DNA of 64,000 nucleotides. It comes from Paguma larvata. Its lineage: Eukaryota; Chordata; Mammalia; Carnivora; Viverridae. The notes beneath the pieces were generated by a model. That model was not told the DNA's origin. It ran no database searches and saw only the letters and a program-made list of their open reading frames with translations. The stretch covers positions 40,059,832 through 40,123,831 of the forward strand of contig CM057843.1 in NCBI GenBank assembly GCA_030068075.1, written 5' to 3'. A program made the translations under genes and the position numbers. This document shows, piece after piece, positions 1 to 13,370 of the stretch; within the stretch, counting starts at the first letter, position 1, and every line of letters starts with the position of its first letter.

Positions 1-1
1 A

Positions 2-655
<654 letters not shown>

Positions 656-660
656 TAAGT

Positions 661-770
661 GCCCTTCCCTACTCCTTCTCCTCCTCCTCCTCCCTCCCTC
701 CCTTCTTTCCTTCCTACTTTCCTTCCTTCCTTCTTTCTTCTCTTCCTCTTTCTCTCCCTTCCTATAGCAT
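661..770. repeat. CT-rich (CCTT/TCC)n tract
   Basis: An almost pure pyrimidine run of imperfect CTTC and CCT units begins six bases after the donor at 655. It may be a decayed simple repeat. Nothing suggests a coding role. Confidence 0.8.
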
Positions 771-1224
771 GTGATTGCCTGTCACTGAGCATTGGCCTCT
801 ATAAGGGCATAAAGAAAAGGGGATCGTCCCTCTTCCTCAGGGCCTGGAGTTGCCGGGACCTGTAACTGGAGGCAGCGTGGGGCGGTGAGGAGAACAGATT
901 GAGGGAGGGCTCAGAGCTGGATCGGGCTCCAGCTCTGCCCCTGGCTGGTCTTCGATGAGTTACCTAATTTCTCTGAGGCTTGAGTGTAAACATTATTGCC
1001 TCTAGAGGTGAGGAAATTAAACGTTCAGAGTTAGATATACGACTTCCAAAACATGCAATGAAGCGCAGTGTATACGGCTGCGCCTCCGTGACCCCAGGAG
1101 GCCTCCGAAGGACACAGACCCTGAACGAGGCCTGGAGGAGGCGGCGGACAAAAGGGGCCAAGCAGGTGTGTGGAGGAAGAGAACAGGGAGCAATGACCTT
1201 GACTAGAGAAGGGACCCTGGACAG

Positions 1225-1435
1225 AGCTTTCTGTTTTTAAAAAAATTTGAGTCCAGTTGACACACAGTGTTATGTTAATATTAAGTACTATGTATATAAT
1301 AGTACATATTATAATATGTATATATTAGTTATGTATAGATCTCAGCTGTTCAATATAGTGATTCACCTTCTGTCTATTTTATACCATGCTGACTGCAGCA
1401 GAGCCTTCTGCAGTCAGGCCCTTTTTAAACATTAA
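1225..1435 (-). mobile_element. L1 3'-end fragment (minus)
   Basis: AT-rich sequence with 'gttgacacacagtgttatgttaata' like wording and 'caatatagtgattc', typical of the complement of old L1 3' ends. Edges approximate. Further L1-like sequence continues at about 1785-2250. Confidence 0.5.
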
Positions 1436-1539
1436 TATTTTAATAGATTTATTTTCATGGTAAAAAAAGGTCTAGAATATATACAGTGGAAAGTTTTTCT
1501 CACGTTTGTAACCATAATTATTAATTCCTTACATCTTTT

Positions 1540-1749
1540 TTTTTAAGTTTCTTTATTTTTGAGAGAGAGAGAGAGAGAGAGAAGGAACAGGGGAGGGGCA
1601 GTGAAAAAGGGGGACAGAGGACCTGAAGCAGGCTCTGTGCTGACGGCAGAGAGCCCAATGCAGGGCTTGAACTCAGAACTCAGGAACAGCGAGATCATGA
1701 CCTGAGCCGAAGTCACACACTTAACTGACTGAGCCACCCAGGCGCCCCC
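1540..1749 (-). mobile_element. CAN SINE (tRNA-Lys type)
   Basis: Reverse-oriented SINE: T-rich tail, GA-rich linker, then the complement of the tRNA-derived head ending in 'gagccacccaggcgcccc'. Flanked by a target-site duplication, ccttacatctttt (1527-1539) and cctttacatctttt (from 1750). Confidence 0.93.
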
Positions 1750-2266
1750 CCTTTACATCTTTTCCCGATGTTTCTCAATGCATCTAACAAAAGTGAATAG
1801 ACAGACTTTTTAAATGTCTTTTCTATTTCGTATCCCTGCCCCCGCCCCACAGAAGCTGTTATAAGTATACTGTTGGGTACGTTGTTTTGGAAGAGACCAT
1901 ATCGGAGCTTTTGTTTTGGAGTTTCATGTCAGAGTTTCTTCTCTTTTTTTCCTGTGGCACATGTTTCCATTGTCTGGAAGGTACTTTAGTGTATTTGACC
2001 AGCCCTGTATTTCATGGACATTGGAGTTCACTGTTTCTATAAATAACCTTGTGTATGTGGTCTTTTAATTCTGCGCAAGTATCTCCGTTCAGTAAATTCC
2101 CGGAAACAGAATCGCTGAGCCAAAGGATAAATTAATCTGTAATTTTCATGGCTATTGCCTGTTTACACTCCGTCAGGAATGAACCTGTGCCCCTCAGCCT
2201 TGTCGCCAGAAGGTGTTATAAACTTGTGGATATTTGCTCATCTAATAGGTAGAAAATGGTGAACTT

Positions 2267-2524
2267 TTTTTTTAAGTTGATTTATTTATGTTGAGAGAGA
2301 GAGAGAGAGAGAGAGAGTGTGTGTGTGTGTGTGTATGTGTGCGTGCATGAGTGGGGGAAGGGCAGAGAGAGAGAGGGAGAGAAAGGAAGAGAGAGAATCC
2401 CAAGCAGGCTCCTTGCTGTCAGTGCAGAGCCCGACGCAGGGCTCGATCCCAGGAACCGTGAGATCATGACCGGAGCCGAAATCAAGAATCAGATGCTTAA
2501 CTGACTGAGCCGCCCAGGCGCCCC
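2267..2524 (-). mobile_element. CAN SINE with expanded GA/GT linker
   Basis: Reverse-oriented SINE with a (GA)n-(GT)n expansion at 2293-2342 and head end 'gagccgcccaggcgcccc'. Target-site duplication gaaaatggtgaact / gaaaatggtaaact flanks it. Confidence 0.93.
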
Positions 2525-2659
2525 GAAAATGGTAAACTCTTATTAAGCGCTTCCTTCAGCCGGACCCACGTTCCCTCAGCTGGTGTTTAGGACCGTCTTT
2601 TCTGCTCCCGTGTGCCCCTGCCCTGGTTTCCCAGCTGGTGTGGGAAAGGATCAGGTGCC

Positions 2660-2870
2660 GGTACGGACGGGCTTGCAGCAGGATCTAGCTTCCGGCCCTG
2701 TTCCACCACTTACGAGTCCAGGAACGGCAGGCCAATTGCTGGCCCTGTGAGGCTGTTTCTTCATCTGGAAAGTGGAGGCTCCCTCGTAGGGCTGGGAGTG
2801 AGCTGCACACATAACAGTATCTGGGAGACGGCTAAAGCAGCTTCGGGGCAACAGAGCACATTAGACAGAA
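2660..2870 (+). repeat. MIR relic
   Basis: Contains the degraded MIR core order: variable 'ccaccacttacgag', then 'ctgtttcttcatctggaaagtgg', then a downstream 'gggctgggagtgag' block. Old, diverged, edges approximate. Confidence 0.5.
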
Positions 2871-3390
2871 CTTTCAAACATCTGACAGAAGAATTTAGGT
2901 AGGACATCCTGGCAGGGAACAATCCCCGCTCTATCGGCTGGGCCGATGGCGTGACTTAGGTTCATTCACCTGTCTGAGCCCTTGCTTGTCTCCCCTCCTC
3001 CCACAGGCCAGCCCGTCAGCCCTCTCTTTGTCATGTGCCTTGCTTTTATCTTTTGTGAGTCTTGTGATGGGAAAATTCCAGCTTAAGGTCGTTGAATCAG
3101 TGACCGTCCACCCTGTGTGGGAAGTGTCATCCGGGGCATTGTGGGAGAAGTCAAGGGAAGAGGGTCAGGATGGACAGACGGGCACTGGGCAGTGGTGCAC
3201 GGAACCAGCAAACACAGAGCGCGAGGATGCACAAACCACACCAGCACCATCTCTCTGAGCGCTGGGCTTAAAGTTATCTTTCTGTGCACACATACCAGCT
3301 CTTAAAGGGTATGTCTAAGGGTGAAGATTCACATCAACACTTAAAAGTTCACTTATTTTTATCATATTACTTAAATATTTGTTTTTTTGG

Positions 3391-3588
3391 TTTTTTTTTT
3401 AAAGTTTATTTATTTTGCAAGAGAGAGAAGGAGAGGAAGGGCAGAGAAAGAGGGGGAGAGACAATCCCAAGTAGGCCCAGCACTGACAGTGTGGACCCTG
3501 ACGTGGGGCTCAATCCCACAAACCATGAGATCGTGACTCGAGCCGAAATCAAGAGTCGGACGCTTAACCGACGAAGCCCGGTGCCCCT
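3391..3588 (-). mobile_element. CAN SINE
   Basis: Reverse-oriented copy: poly-T, 'aaagtttatttatttt', GA-rich linker, and a diverged head ending 'gacgaagcccggtgcccc'. More diverged than its neighbours. Confidence 0.88.
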
Positions 3589-3677
3589 AAGTCGTAGATG
3601 TTTTGATTTTACAGTTGTAAGAATTCTAAGCCCAAGGTATTTATGCCTAATTTTAAGTTACAAATATTTACGTAATA

Positions 3678-3896
3678 GGGGTGCCTGGGTGGCTTAGTCA
3701 GTTAAGCGTCCTGCTCTTGATTTCGGCTCAGGTCATGGTCTCACAGTCTGTGGGTTCAAGCCCCGTGTTGGGCTCCACGCCAACAGCACAGGGCCTCCTT
3801 GGAATTCTCTCTGTCCCTCTCTCTCTGCCCCTCCTCCCCACACGCACGTGCCCACGTTCTCCCTCTCTCTCAAATGTAAAAAAATGTTTTTTAAAA
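3678..3896 (+). mobile_element. CAN SINE
   Basis: Forward copy starting 'ggggtgcctgggtggcttag', through 'ggctcaggtcatggtctcac', CT-rich linker and a 'caaatgtaaaaaaatg' tail. It lies about 90 bp from the reverse copy at 3391-3588, making an inverted pair. Confidence 0.92.
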
Positions 3897-4084
3897 TCAT
3901 CTACGAGGTAAACATAAAGGGCAAAACACACAACGTTCCAATGAAATGTATTAACTTAACGTTTCCCAGAAACCAAATGGCAGTTTGCCTTGTGAATAGA
4001 GGGTGGATGCCCTGAATGGCTTCTGTTGTGTTGGCTGGGTCTGAACTGCAGTGATCGCTGGGAAGCACAGCTCGGGTCTGGCGG

Positions 4085-4275
4085 TCAGGAGCTGGGGCTC
4101 AGGAGCCAGACTGCCGGGGTCTTCCATCAACCGGCTTTGCGGCCTCGGGCAAGTTAACTCAGCCTTCCTCCTCTGCGAAACGGGGATGAGGATGCTAGGG
4201 AGATGAAACGAGCGAAGGGAGGCAGAGCGCTTAGAGCAGTGCCGATCACGGGTGAGCGCTGGACGGGTGGCGGCG
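4085..4275 (+). repeat. MIR
   Basis: 'ctcaggagccagactgccggg', 'ggcaagttaactcagcc' and 'cttagagcagtgccga' follow the MIR consensus order in forward orientation. Confidence 0.7.
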
Positions 4276-5204
4276 TTCTCATTTTACTCCCGGGGTCCCC
4301 GTGACGTCAGTCCTCGCACTACTTGTCTCCGTATACACAGCTGCAAATCCGTGCCTAGTGATACTTGTCAGATGTCGTTGTCATGAGGCCTTCTCTTGGG
4401 GGAAATGAGTCTTCGCATGTGCAGCGTCCCGCATTTTCATGAGCACCCCTGACTGCCACGTGGTGCCACGGACCATGACACGCTAGCCCGTGTGCTCAGG
4501 GAAAGCACAGGCTCAGAGTCACTTGGCAGGGGGCACTTTACGAGGTGGTCGTGAACCCTAGCCCTGCAGGTTCTCCAGCCCATGCTTTTATTTCCCGCCT
4601 ACGCCTCTGCGTACACATAGTATACGTATGTATATAATATGTACATTTTTCAGACTGCTTTCTAAGTGAAAGCACAGAGTTCTAGGATTTTCGAATAGGC
4701 AGTTTTTGAAAAACACTGCCCTGAGCTGGCTGGAAGTGGAAGGACTGGAGCGGTTTTCAAGGTTCCAGCCCTACGTTGCTCTTTCTCCAAAAGTTTTGAA
4801 AATTCTCTCTCTTTCACTTTTCCTTCAAAATCTCGTCTCTAGCACTTTTTTTCCCACCCGATGTGCGTGTCTCTTGTTTTCTCTGGGTCCCGCCGGCCAG
4901 CTCTGATTCTGGCGAGACCCTGTGAACTTGACCTCATCTTGACCGTGGTGTTGATTGGTGGAAACTCTAATTTATCACACAGGCTTCTAATTTTTGGGTG
5001 GTGTTTCTTTATTCCAACACCCAGGCCACTCCATCATTAAAACGTGTCTTAACAGATGAGGATTCATTTATAATTGATAACAGTTTTGGTGATGCCAGTG
5101 AATATTTCCATAACTCTCTTTCCTTACGTTTTTATCTTCATGTGTGTAGAGGCTAAGCAGGCTTACCAATGGTGATAAGAACTACTGCAGCAACAAGTTG
5201 AGGT

Positions 5205-5350
5205 TAATGTTTATTGAGTACTTACTTTGTGCTAGACATTCTGTAAGCATTTTTACCTAGATTATCTCATTCAGCCTTGAACACAGTCTTACAAGGTGGG
5301 TGCTGTTACCATGCCGGTTTTACAGGTAAAGGAATGAAGTCCATGAACTT
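5205..5350 (-). repeat. MIR
   Basis: 'tttattgagtacttactttgtgc', 'attatctcattcagcc', 'acaaggtgggtgctg' and 'ttttacaggtaa' are the complement-side landmarks of MIR. Confidence 0.75.
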
Positions 5351-5416
5351 GAGGAATGTATTGTGGGGCCGACAGCAGTGTGCCAACCAAAGCCAGGACT
5401 CTGGAGCCCTGCTCTT

Positions 5417-5641
5417 TTTTTTTTTCTTTTAATTTTTTTTTAATGTTTATTTATTTCTGAGAGAGACAGAGAGAGAGTGAGCTAGGGAAGGGCAGAGAGA
5501 GAGGGAGACACAGAATCCGAAGCAGGCTCCAGGCTCTGAGCTGTCAGCACAGAGCCTGATGCGGGGCTCGAACTCATGAACTGCGAGATCATGACCTGAG
5601 CTGAAGTCGGACGCTCAACCGACTGAGCCACCCAGGCGCCC
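5417..5641 (-). mobile_element. CAN SINE
   Basis: Reverse copy ending 'gactgagccacccaggcgcc'. Target-site duplication ctggagccctgctctt (5401-5416) and ctggagcccctgctctt (from 5642). Confidence 0.95.
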
Positions 5642-5802
5642 CTGGAGCCCCTGCTCTTAATCAGTCACTCCCCCACCTCTTGGGACTCCATGAGGAGCTG
5701 GGACCTCACAGGGAACATTTGTCAAAAATCTGCCTCCCTAGTTCATTTCAGAAAGTGGCCCCATTTTGTCACAGTGGTTTGGACACATGCAATTGGTTTT
5801 TC

Positions 5803-6029
5803 GTTTTTTATTTATCTTATTATTTTTTTTAATGTTTATTTATTTTTGAGAGAGAGACAGAGCACAAGCAGGGGAGGGGCAGAGAGAGAAGAAGGCACAG
5901 ACTCTGAAGCAGGCTTCAGGCTCTGAGCTGTCAGCACAGAGCCCAAGGCGGGGCTCAAACTCCTGAACCGTGAGATCGTGACCTGAGCCGAAGTCCGGAT
6001 GCTCAACCGACTGAGCCACCAGGCTCCCT
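5803..6029 (-). mobile_element. CAN SINE
   Basis: Reverse copy ending 'gactgagccaccaggctccc'. Target-site duplication tgcaattggttttt on both sides (about 5788 and 6030). Confidence 0.95.
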
Positions 6030-6249
6030 TGCAATTGGTTTTTAAATGTCCCTCCTTCTCTACCTATGGAAACTACCCTTCTGTTTTCAGAACCTATTAG
6101 TGTCTCGGTGCCTGCTCGCTACAAGCTGTACCCTTGGCTTCTCACTGGTCTGTTTTTAGAGTGAGGCTGAAAGCAAAAACCAGCACCCACCTGCCTCCCC
6201 CTGTAACGGATCCACGCACATAGTGACAACACAGTGACACCTTCCACCT

Positions 6250-7740
6250 AGTTGTTTGGTGAGATAGGATTCACATACCTTAAAAGTCACCATTTTCAGT
6301 GGCCTTTAGTATATTCACAGGGCTGTGCAATATCACTATGATATCATTCAAGAACACTTTCATCCCTATAAGGAAACCCCTTACCCATTAGCTATGGACT
6401 TACCTATTCTGGGCATTTCATACAAATGGAATCAAACGATAGATGGCTTTTTGTGACCTCCTTCTTTCACTTTGTAGGTTTTCAGGGTTCATCCGTGTTG
6501 TAGCATGGGTCATGGCTGGATCATATTCCATCGTGTGGCCACACCATGATTTATCTTTTCCTCAGAGAGTGGTCATTTGTTCTATTCCTACTTTTTGGCT
6601 ATTACGAATAATATTGCTATGAACTTTCATGTACAGGTTTTTGCGCAGACCTTGTCTTTTAATTCTCTTGGGTATATACCCATGAGTTGAATTGCTGAGT
6701 CATATGGTAACTCTTTGTTTAACTTTTAAGGAACTACCAAACCGTTCTCCACAGAGGCTGCACCATTTCACAGTTCCACCAGCCGTGTGTAAGAGTTCCA
6801 TTTTCTCCACAGCTTTGCCAACACTTGTTGTTATCTGCCCTTTTTTATTATTTTTTTATTTTCTCTAATGTTTGTTTATTTTAGAGAGAGGGAGACAGAG
6901 CTTGAGTGGGGGGGAGGCAGAGAGAGAGGGAGGCACAGAATCTGAAGCAGGCTCCAGGCTCTGAGCTGTCAGCATAGAGCCCAACGTGGGCTCGAACTAT
7001 GAGATCATGACCTGATCAGAAGCTGGATGCTTAACCGACTGAGCCACCCGGGCGCCCCCTTTGTCTTTTTTATTATAGGCATCTTGGTAGGCATAAAATA
7101 GTATCTCATTATGTTTTGATTTGTATTTCACTGCTGTCTAATGGTATTGAGTGTCTTTTCACATACTTTCCCTTTGTATGCCTTTAGAGAAATGTCTCTG
7201 CAAATCCTTTGCCCATTTTTCAATCAGATTATTTGTTCTTTTATTATCGAATTGTAAGAGCTGTGTATTCTGGGCACTAGATAGACGCTTATCAGATGTA
7301 CGATAATACTGGGATATAAGATACGCAGATTCTTTTCCTGTTCTGTGGGTTGTCCCTTTGCTTTCTCGATGGTATCCTTTTGAAGCACAAAAGCTTTTAG
7401 TGTTGATAAAGTCCAACTTACCTATTTTTTATTGGTTGCTTATTCGTTGGATGTCATATAAGAAACCATTGCCTGATCCAAAGATTTATACCTGTTTCCT
7501 CCTAAGAGTTTTACAGTTTTACCTCTTACTGTTAGGTCTTCGATCCATTTTTGAGTTCATTTTTTTACATGGTGTGAGGTAGGGATCCAACTGTATTCTT
7601 TTGCATGGGACTCTTCACTTATCCTAGCACCATTTGTTGAAAAGACTATTCTTTCTTGGGTTGAAAATCAGTTGCCCATAAACATATGGGGTGGTCACCA
7701 GTGCTTGACTCGCATGTCTTGAAATGTTTGGGGATACGAT
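6250..7740 (-). mobile_element. L1 3' region (minus), interrupted by a SINE
   Basis: Reads as the complement of the end of L1 ORF2 and 3' UTR: 'tatacccatgagttgaattgctg', 'ggaactaccaaaccg', 'ttcctgttctgtgggttgtc'. No intact ORF remains. A SINE splits it at 6852-7058. Confidence 0.8.
6852..7058 (-). mobile_element. CAN SINE inside L1
   Basis: Reverse copy ending 'gactgagccacccgggcgcc'. The flanks 'cccttttttattat' and 'gtcttttttattat' are the duplicated L1 target. Confidence 0.93.
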
Positions 7741-8721
7741 GTTGTAGATAGGAGCACAGCTCAGCCAGAAGACCTTAAGGTAAAAACTTGAGTTCTAAAA
7801 TCCTCATTTCCATTAACCCAGCTTAAGGGGCATTTGGCATGTCTTCTGACCCAGTCTAAGACATCAGGGCAGATCTGTGCAGTCTCTGGGGCCCCAGATA
7901 GCTCCGTTGTTGTATGAATCTGCGTTTGCCTATGACATACTCTATTGGTTCATAAGCAGAGAAGGAGATAGCAAATAGGTTTACTTTAGAAACAGAACTT
8001 GGATTCTCCTGAGGCTGAGAAGCCTCAGGAGAAGGGGAGTAGCCACCAGCCAGTGCACATTCTAGAAGGCCCAGAAGTATGTTTTCGTGTGTGTGTGCGC
8101 GTGTGTCTGTACACAAAGACAGGAACAATTGTTTCTACATTGTTCCCCGTAGTCCCTGAAGCACCTCTGAAGGGCAGGAAGAGCCAGTCTCATGGAGGAG
8201 AGAGCAGGTGCACATCCCACGTGTACCTGTGTGCACACTCCTGCACCCCGTGTACACAGGTCTCCTACGGCACTTCCTGGAAACGGAAGGCTTCTCTTGC
8301 GCCTCATCCCAACCCCGATGCCCAGTTTCTGTTCCAGGAACAGAGTGGGTCCTCACTTCCCATGTCCCAGGGAGTGGGTTCTTCGTGCCTCAGCTGCTTG
8401 CCCCGTGGGGGAGCCCGGCTCTGAGACACTGGTCACCGAGGCTGTCCCACAGCAGCTTGAGGAAATGGTTGCTTGTCCATCCATTCGCTTGGCTGAGCAA
8501 GCTCTCCAGGCCCGCAGTAGCCTGTTCAGAAAGCAAAAGCAAAAGGCAGTCGGTTTCCATTCACGTCAGTTTTTTCCCTCAGCTTTGTGAACTTTTTCAC
8601 TGGAGATCCCGGGCCCCACAGCCCCCTTGGCCGCCCACTCTAGCTCAGTCCCAGCTGGGGAGACACTTTGTGAGGAGCGTCAGAGGAAGGCCGTGTGTAA
8701 GCAAAGGAGCACGGTGGATGA

Positions 8722-9360
<639 letters not shown>

Positions 9361-9644
9361 TAGCCCCTCAGATCTCTCACAGCAGACATGAGCCCAGCAC
9401 GGTGCCTGTCCCTTCCCATGGGTCTCTCCTGTCACCTCACACTGACTCCGTAGAGAAGACAACTCTCATATGTTCATAGACCCTGCACTTCACCGTTGCC
9501 CCTCTCGGCTCGCGGCCTCAGGCCAGGCACTTCGCCTCACTGAGCCTCGGTTCCCTCCTCAGCGCTTGCTATTATTAAATTCGTATTTTATAAAACACCA
9601 GACTTTGAGAATACTCATCTTGCAACACAGACCAGATTTAGGAC

Positions 9645-9962
9645 TGCGCTGTCCAATATGGTAAGCCCTAGCCACGCGCGGCTGTCGAGCGAGCATGCGA
9701 AGCGTGGTTAGCCCACGTGGAGATCAGCTATGTAAATTAAACACTGGATCCTGAAGGCTTTGTCTGAAGAAAAAAAAGAATGTGAAATATCTCAATCATT
9801 TTTTTATCAATTACGTGTTACAATGAAAGTATTTTTTATATTAGGTGAAATATATTATGAAAATTAACTACACGTGTTTCTTTTTACCTTTTAAAAACGT
9901 GGCTAGTGGAACGTGCAAAATGACACCTGCGGCTGGGATTCTATTTCTGTGGGGCAGCGCGG
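9645..9962. mobile_element. hAT-type MITE (MER class)
   Basis: Left end 'gcgctgtccaatatgg' and right end 'ctatttctgtggggcagcgc' form imperfect terminal inverted repeats of the common 'cagygctgtccaatagaa' non-autonomous element. Inner wording 'aatgtgaaatatctcaatcat' fits. No transposase. A fragment of the same family is at about 22825-22935. Confidence 0.65.
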
Positions 9963-10328
9963 TTCTAGAATGGGCCAGTCTACGTGGTCGATAACCCCGA
10001 GGGGAGCCAGCCGTGGGGACGTCCCGCGCAGAGCCCGGGGTCAGAGGCTTGAGAACCATCGGCCCAGTGAAGCGGTCGTCGAAGCTGTGCACCCGAGCCG
10101 TTTTGCCATTTCACGTTTGTTCTCGGGTCGTGAGCAGCCAGGGTCGGAGGTTGTGTGCGCGTGTGCACGTGGACCCACAAAAGCCCAGGTTTCTCCCGCC
10201 TGCTGTCTGGGGTCACGGTGGGACGTAGCCTTGCTTTTTCAGCATCATCCATGCGCGTCTCTCGTCCAGCCTGTGGCTTCCAGACCCTGTGACTCAGGAT
10301 GCGGCCAAGGCCGTGAAATAGACTAGGA

Positions 10329-10330
<2 letters not shown>

Positions 10331-10379
<49 letters not shown>
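10331..10379. repeat. (CA)n microsatellite
   Basis: About 24 uninterrupted CA units directly abutting the 3' end of an L1 ('ttttttgatagctttattgag'). Likely polymorphic. Confidence 0.98.
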
Positions 10380-10381
<2 letters not shown>

Positions 10382-10532
10382 TTTTTTGATAGCTTTATTG
10401 AGATATAACTCATATGCCATACAATTCTAATTAAAGTGTATAACTCCATGTTTTTCACATATTCACAAGGTTGTCGAACCATCTCTACAATCTAATTTGA
10501 AAATATTTTCATCCCCCATAAAAGAAATCCCT

Positions 10533-10753
10533 CGGGGCGCCTGAGTGGCTCAGTCGATTGAGTGGCCGACTTCGGCTCAGGTCATGATCTCGCGGTTCAG
10601 GAGTTCGAGCCCTGCATCGGGCTCTGTGCTGATGGCTCATCAGAGCCTGGAGCCTGCTTCGGATTCTGTGTCTCCCTCTCTCTCTGCCCCTTTCCTGCTC
10701 ACGCTCTGTCTCTATCTCTCTCTCAAAAAATAAATAAAAACATTTAAAAAAAA
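10533..10753 (+). mobile_element. CAN SINE inside L1
   Basis: Forward copy 'cggggcgcctgagtggctc' to an A-rich tail. Target-site duplication aaaagaaatccc on both sides. Confidence 0.95.
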
Positions 10754-11479
10754 GAAAAGAAATCCCCTACCACCAGCAGTGACACCCCATCCGCCTCTCC
10801 CTCTCCGGCCTCACTCCTCTCATCCCCTGGCAACTCGTCTCCTTTGTCTATAGATTTGCTCTTCTGGACATTTCACATAAATGGGAACCTATAATATGTA
10901 ACCTTTGGTCATTGGCTTCTTCCAGTTAACACACTGTTTTCAGGAGTCATCGCCGTTGGAGCCTGATCCGTACTTCAGCGAGTAATAATTCATGGTAGAT
11001 TCCTTTGTGTGAATTTATCACATTTTATTTTGTCCTTCGTCAGTTGGTAGGCTTTCGGGTTTTTTTTTTTTCCGCGTTTTTTGGGCTATTATAAATAACA
11101 CAGCAATGAACGTTCGTGTGCAAGTTTTTGTGCGGGTATATATTTTTAATCGTCTTGGGTACATACCTAGCAGTAGAATTTCTGGGACACACTGGTAACT
11201 CTGTATTTAACCTTTTGAGGAACTGCCAGACTTTTCCAAAGCAGCGGCCCCATTTTACATTCCCGCCAGCAGTGTATTCTACATCTCACCAGCAGTATTT
11301 TGTTGTCTTTTAAAACACTGTTATTATAGCTAGCCCCGGGGGAGAGCGTATCTCATTATGGTTTTGATTTGCATTTTTTAAATGTCTCTGATGTCAGGCA
11401 TCATCTTTTTTGTGGGACTTTTGGCCATTTGTAGATCTACTTTGGAGAACCGTCTATTCAGAACCGTGGCCCATTTTTA

Positions 11480-11592
11480 TTTTGTTTTGTTTATTAATTT
11501 TTCATTTATTTATTTTGAGAGAGAGTGAGCATGAGTGGGAGAGTGGCAGAGAAAGAGAGAGTGCATGTGAGTTGGGGAGTGGCAGAGAGAGA

Positions 11593-11635
<43 letters not shown>

Positions 11636-11762
11636 TCCTAAGCAGGCTCCTTGCCACTAGCATAGAGCCCAATGCGGGGCTCGAAGTTGTGAACCGTGAG
11701 AGCATGACCTGAGCCAAAACCAAGAGTTAGACGCTTAACCCACTGAGCTACCCAGGCGTCCC
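11480..11762 (-). mobile_element. CAN SINE with long GA linker
   Basis: Reverse copy ending 'cactgagctacccaggcgtc', with a (GA)n run at about 11598-11632. Flanks 'ggcccattttta' and 'ggtccattttaa' are the duplicated target. Confidence 0.93.
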
Positions 11763-12198
11763 TTGGTCCATTTTAAAATTGGATTATTTGTCTTTTTATC
11801 ATTGAGTTATAATAGTCGTTTATATATTCTAGATTGTACACCCTTATTAGGTATATAATTAGCAACTATTTTCTCCCATCCTGTGAGTTGTTGTTTCACT
11901 TTCTTGGTGGTAACATTTACAGCATAAATGTTTTCAGTTTTGACACGGTCCAGTATATCTATTTTTTTTTTCTTCCCTCATTTGTGCTTTTGGTGTCCTG
12001 TCTATACCCATTTCCTAGCCCAAGGTCACAAAGATTTATGTGTTCCTCTAAAAATTTTCTAGTTTAGCTCTTAATTCAGATCTATGATCCGTTTTGAGTT
12101 GATTTTTGTATATGGTATAAGGATGAGGTCCAGCTTGATTCTTTTGCTCATTGATGTACAGTGGTACTGGCACCATGTGTTAAAAAGACTATTGTTTT

Positions 12199-12417
12199 GG
12201 GGCCCCTGAGTGGCTCAGTCAGTTAAGCGTCCGACTTCTGCTCAGGTCATGAACTTGTGGTTCGTGAGTTCAAGCCCTACATTGGGCTCTATGCTGACAG
12301 CTCAGAGCCTGGAGCCTGCTTCAGATTCTGTGTCTTCCTTTCTCTCTGCTGCTCCCCTGCTCTTTCTCTCTTTCTCTCTCTCTCAAAAATAGATAAAGAT
12401 TTTTAAAAATTTTACTG
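12199..12417 (+). mobile_element. CAN SINE inside L1
   Basis: Forward copy 'ggggcccctgagtggctc' ending in 'caaaaatagataaag'. Target-site duplication aaaaagactatt (12182) and aaaaaagactatt (12419). Confidence 0.95.
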
Positions 12418-13370
12418 AAAAAAGACTATTATTTCCCCTTCTAGAAAGTGTTCGAGGAATGATGTAAAGTGATCCTCAGTACGTAGCTCAGCGAGTAATT
12501 TTAGATGATGTACACTCTATGACCACCATCCAGATAGAAATACAGAACCTTTCCAGCCCACCAGAAGGCTCTCTCATGCCTTCTCCCATCGTTCCCCTCC
12601 AAAGGAAGCCTCTGTTCTGACTTCTAGCACCGTAGATTAATTTTGCCTATTGTTGAACTTCATTCATATGAATGGAATTGTACAATATAAACCCTTTTGC
12701 TTCTTTCACTGAGCATTACGTCTGTGTGGGTCACCTGTGCATACAGCATGAGGCGCTAGTTTGTTCTTCTCCATCGTTCTGTAGTATTCCATTGTAAGAA
12801 TATATCACAGCGCATCTCTCCATTCTCCTGCTAACAGACATTTGGGTTGTTTCCAGGTTTTGGCTATTATGATGAAAACCGATGTGAACATTCTTATGTT
12901 TGCATTTCAGTGAACCTCTGCCCTCATTTCTGCGAGTATATATCTAGGAGCGGAATTGCCGGGTCGTTGGGAAGGCATATGTTTACCTTCAGTAGCCACG
13001 GCCAAGCAGTTTTCTAACGGCGCTTGCACTGACTTGTACTCACATTAGCGATATGTCAGCGTTTTCATCGCTCTTTATCCTAGCCAGTGGGGTCATCGGT
13101 CTTTTTAATTTTAGCCACTTTAATAGGTGCGTAGTGGGATCTCACTGTGGTTTTAATTTGCCTGATGACTAATGATTTTGATACCTTTTCATTTGCTTAT
13201 TGGCTTTTGGAATTCCCTGAGTCATTGCTTCATTCTTAAATTGGGTTGTGTATATCTCCTAATTTATTTGTAGAGGCTCTTTGCATATTATGGGTATGCC
13301 TTTTATTAGAGAAAAAATATATAGCAGATACAGATAGCAAGTGTTTTTTTCAAGTCTATGACCTGCCTCT

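Larger units (their letters stand above)
10381..12480 (-). mobile_element. L1 3' region (minus), three SINE insertions
   Basis: Begins with the complement of the L1 end ('tttattgagatataactcatatgcc') and continues through 'ggaactgccagacttttcc' and 'tttgagttgatttttgtatatgg'. Split by SINEs at 10533, 11480 and 12199. No intact ORF. Confidence 0.8.

Noticed and set aside
1540..1749. tRNA-Lys-like sequences across the window as functional tRNA genes
   Set aside because: All are SINE heads with linker, tail and target duplications; none is a stand-alone tRNA.
6250..7740. Possible endogenous retrovirus in the AT-rich blocks
   Set aside because: Wording fits L1 3' ends; no LTR pair, primer-binding site or retroviral protein was seen.
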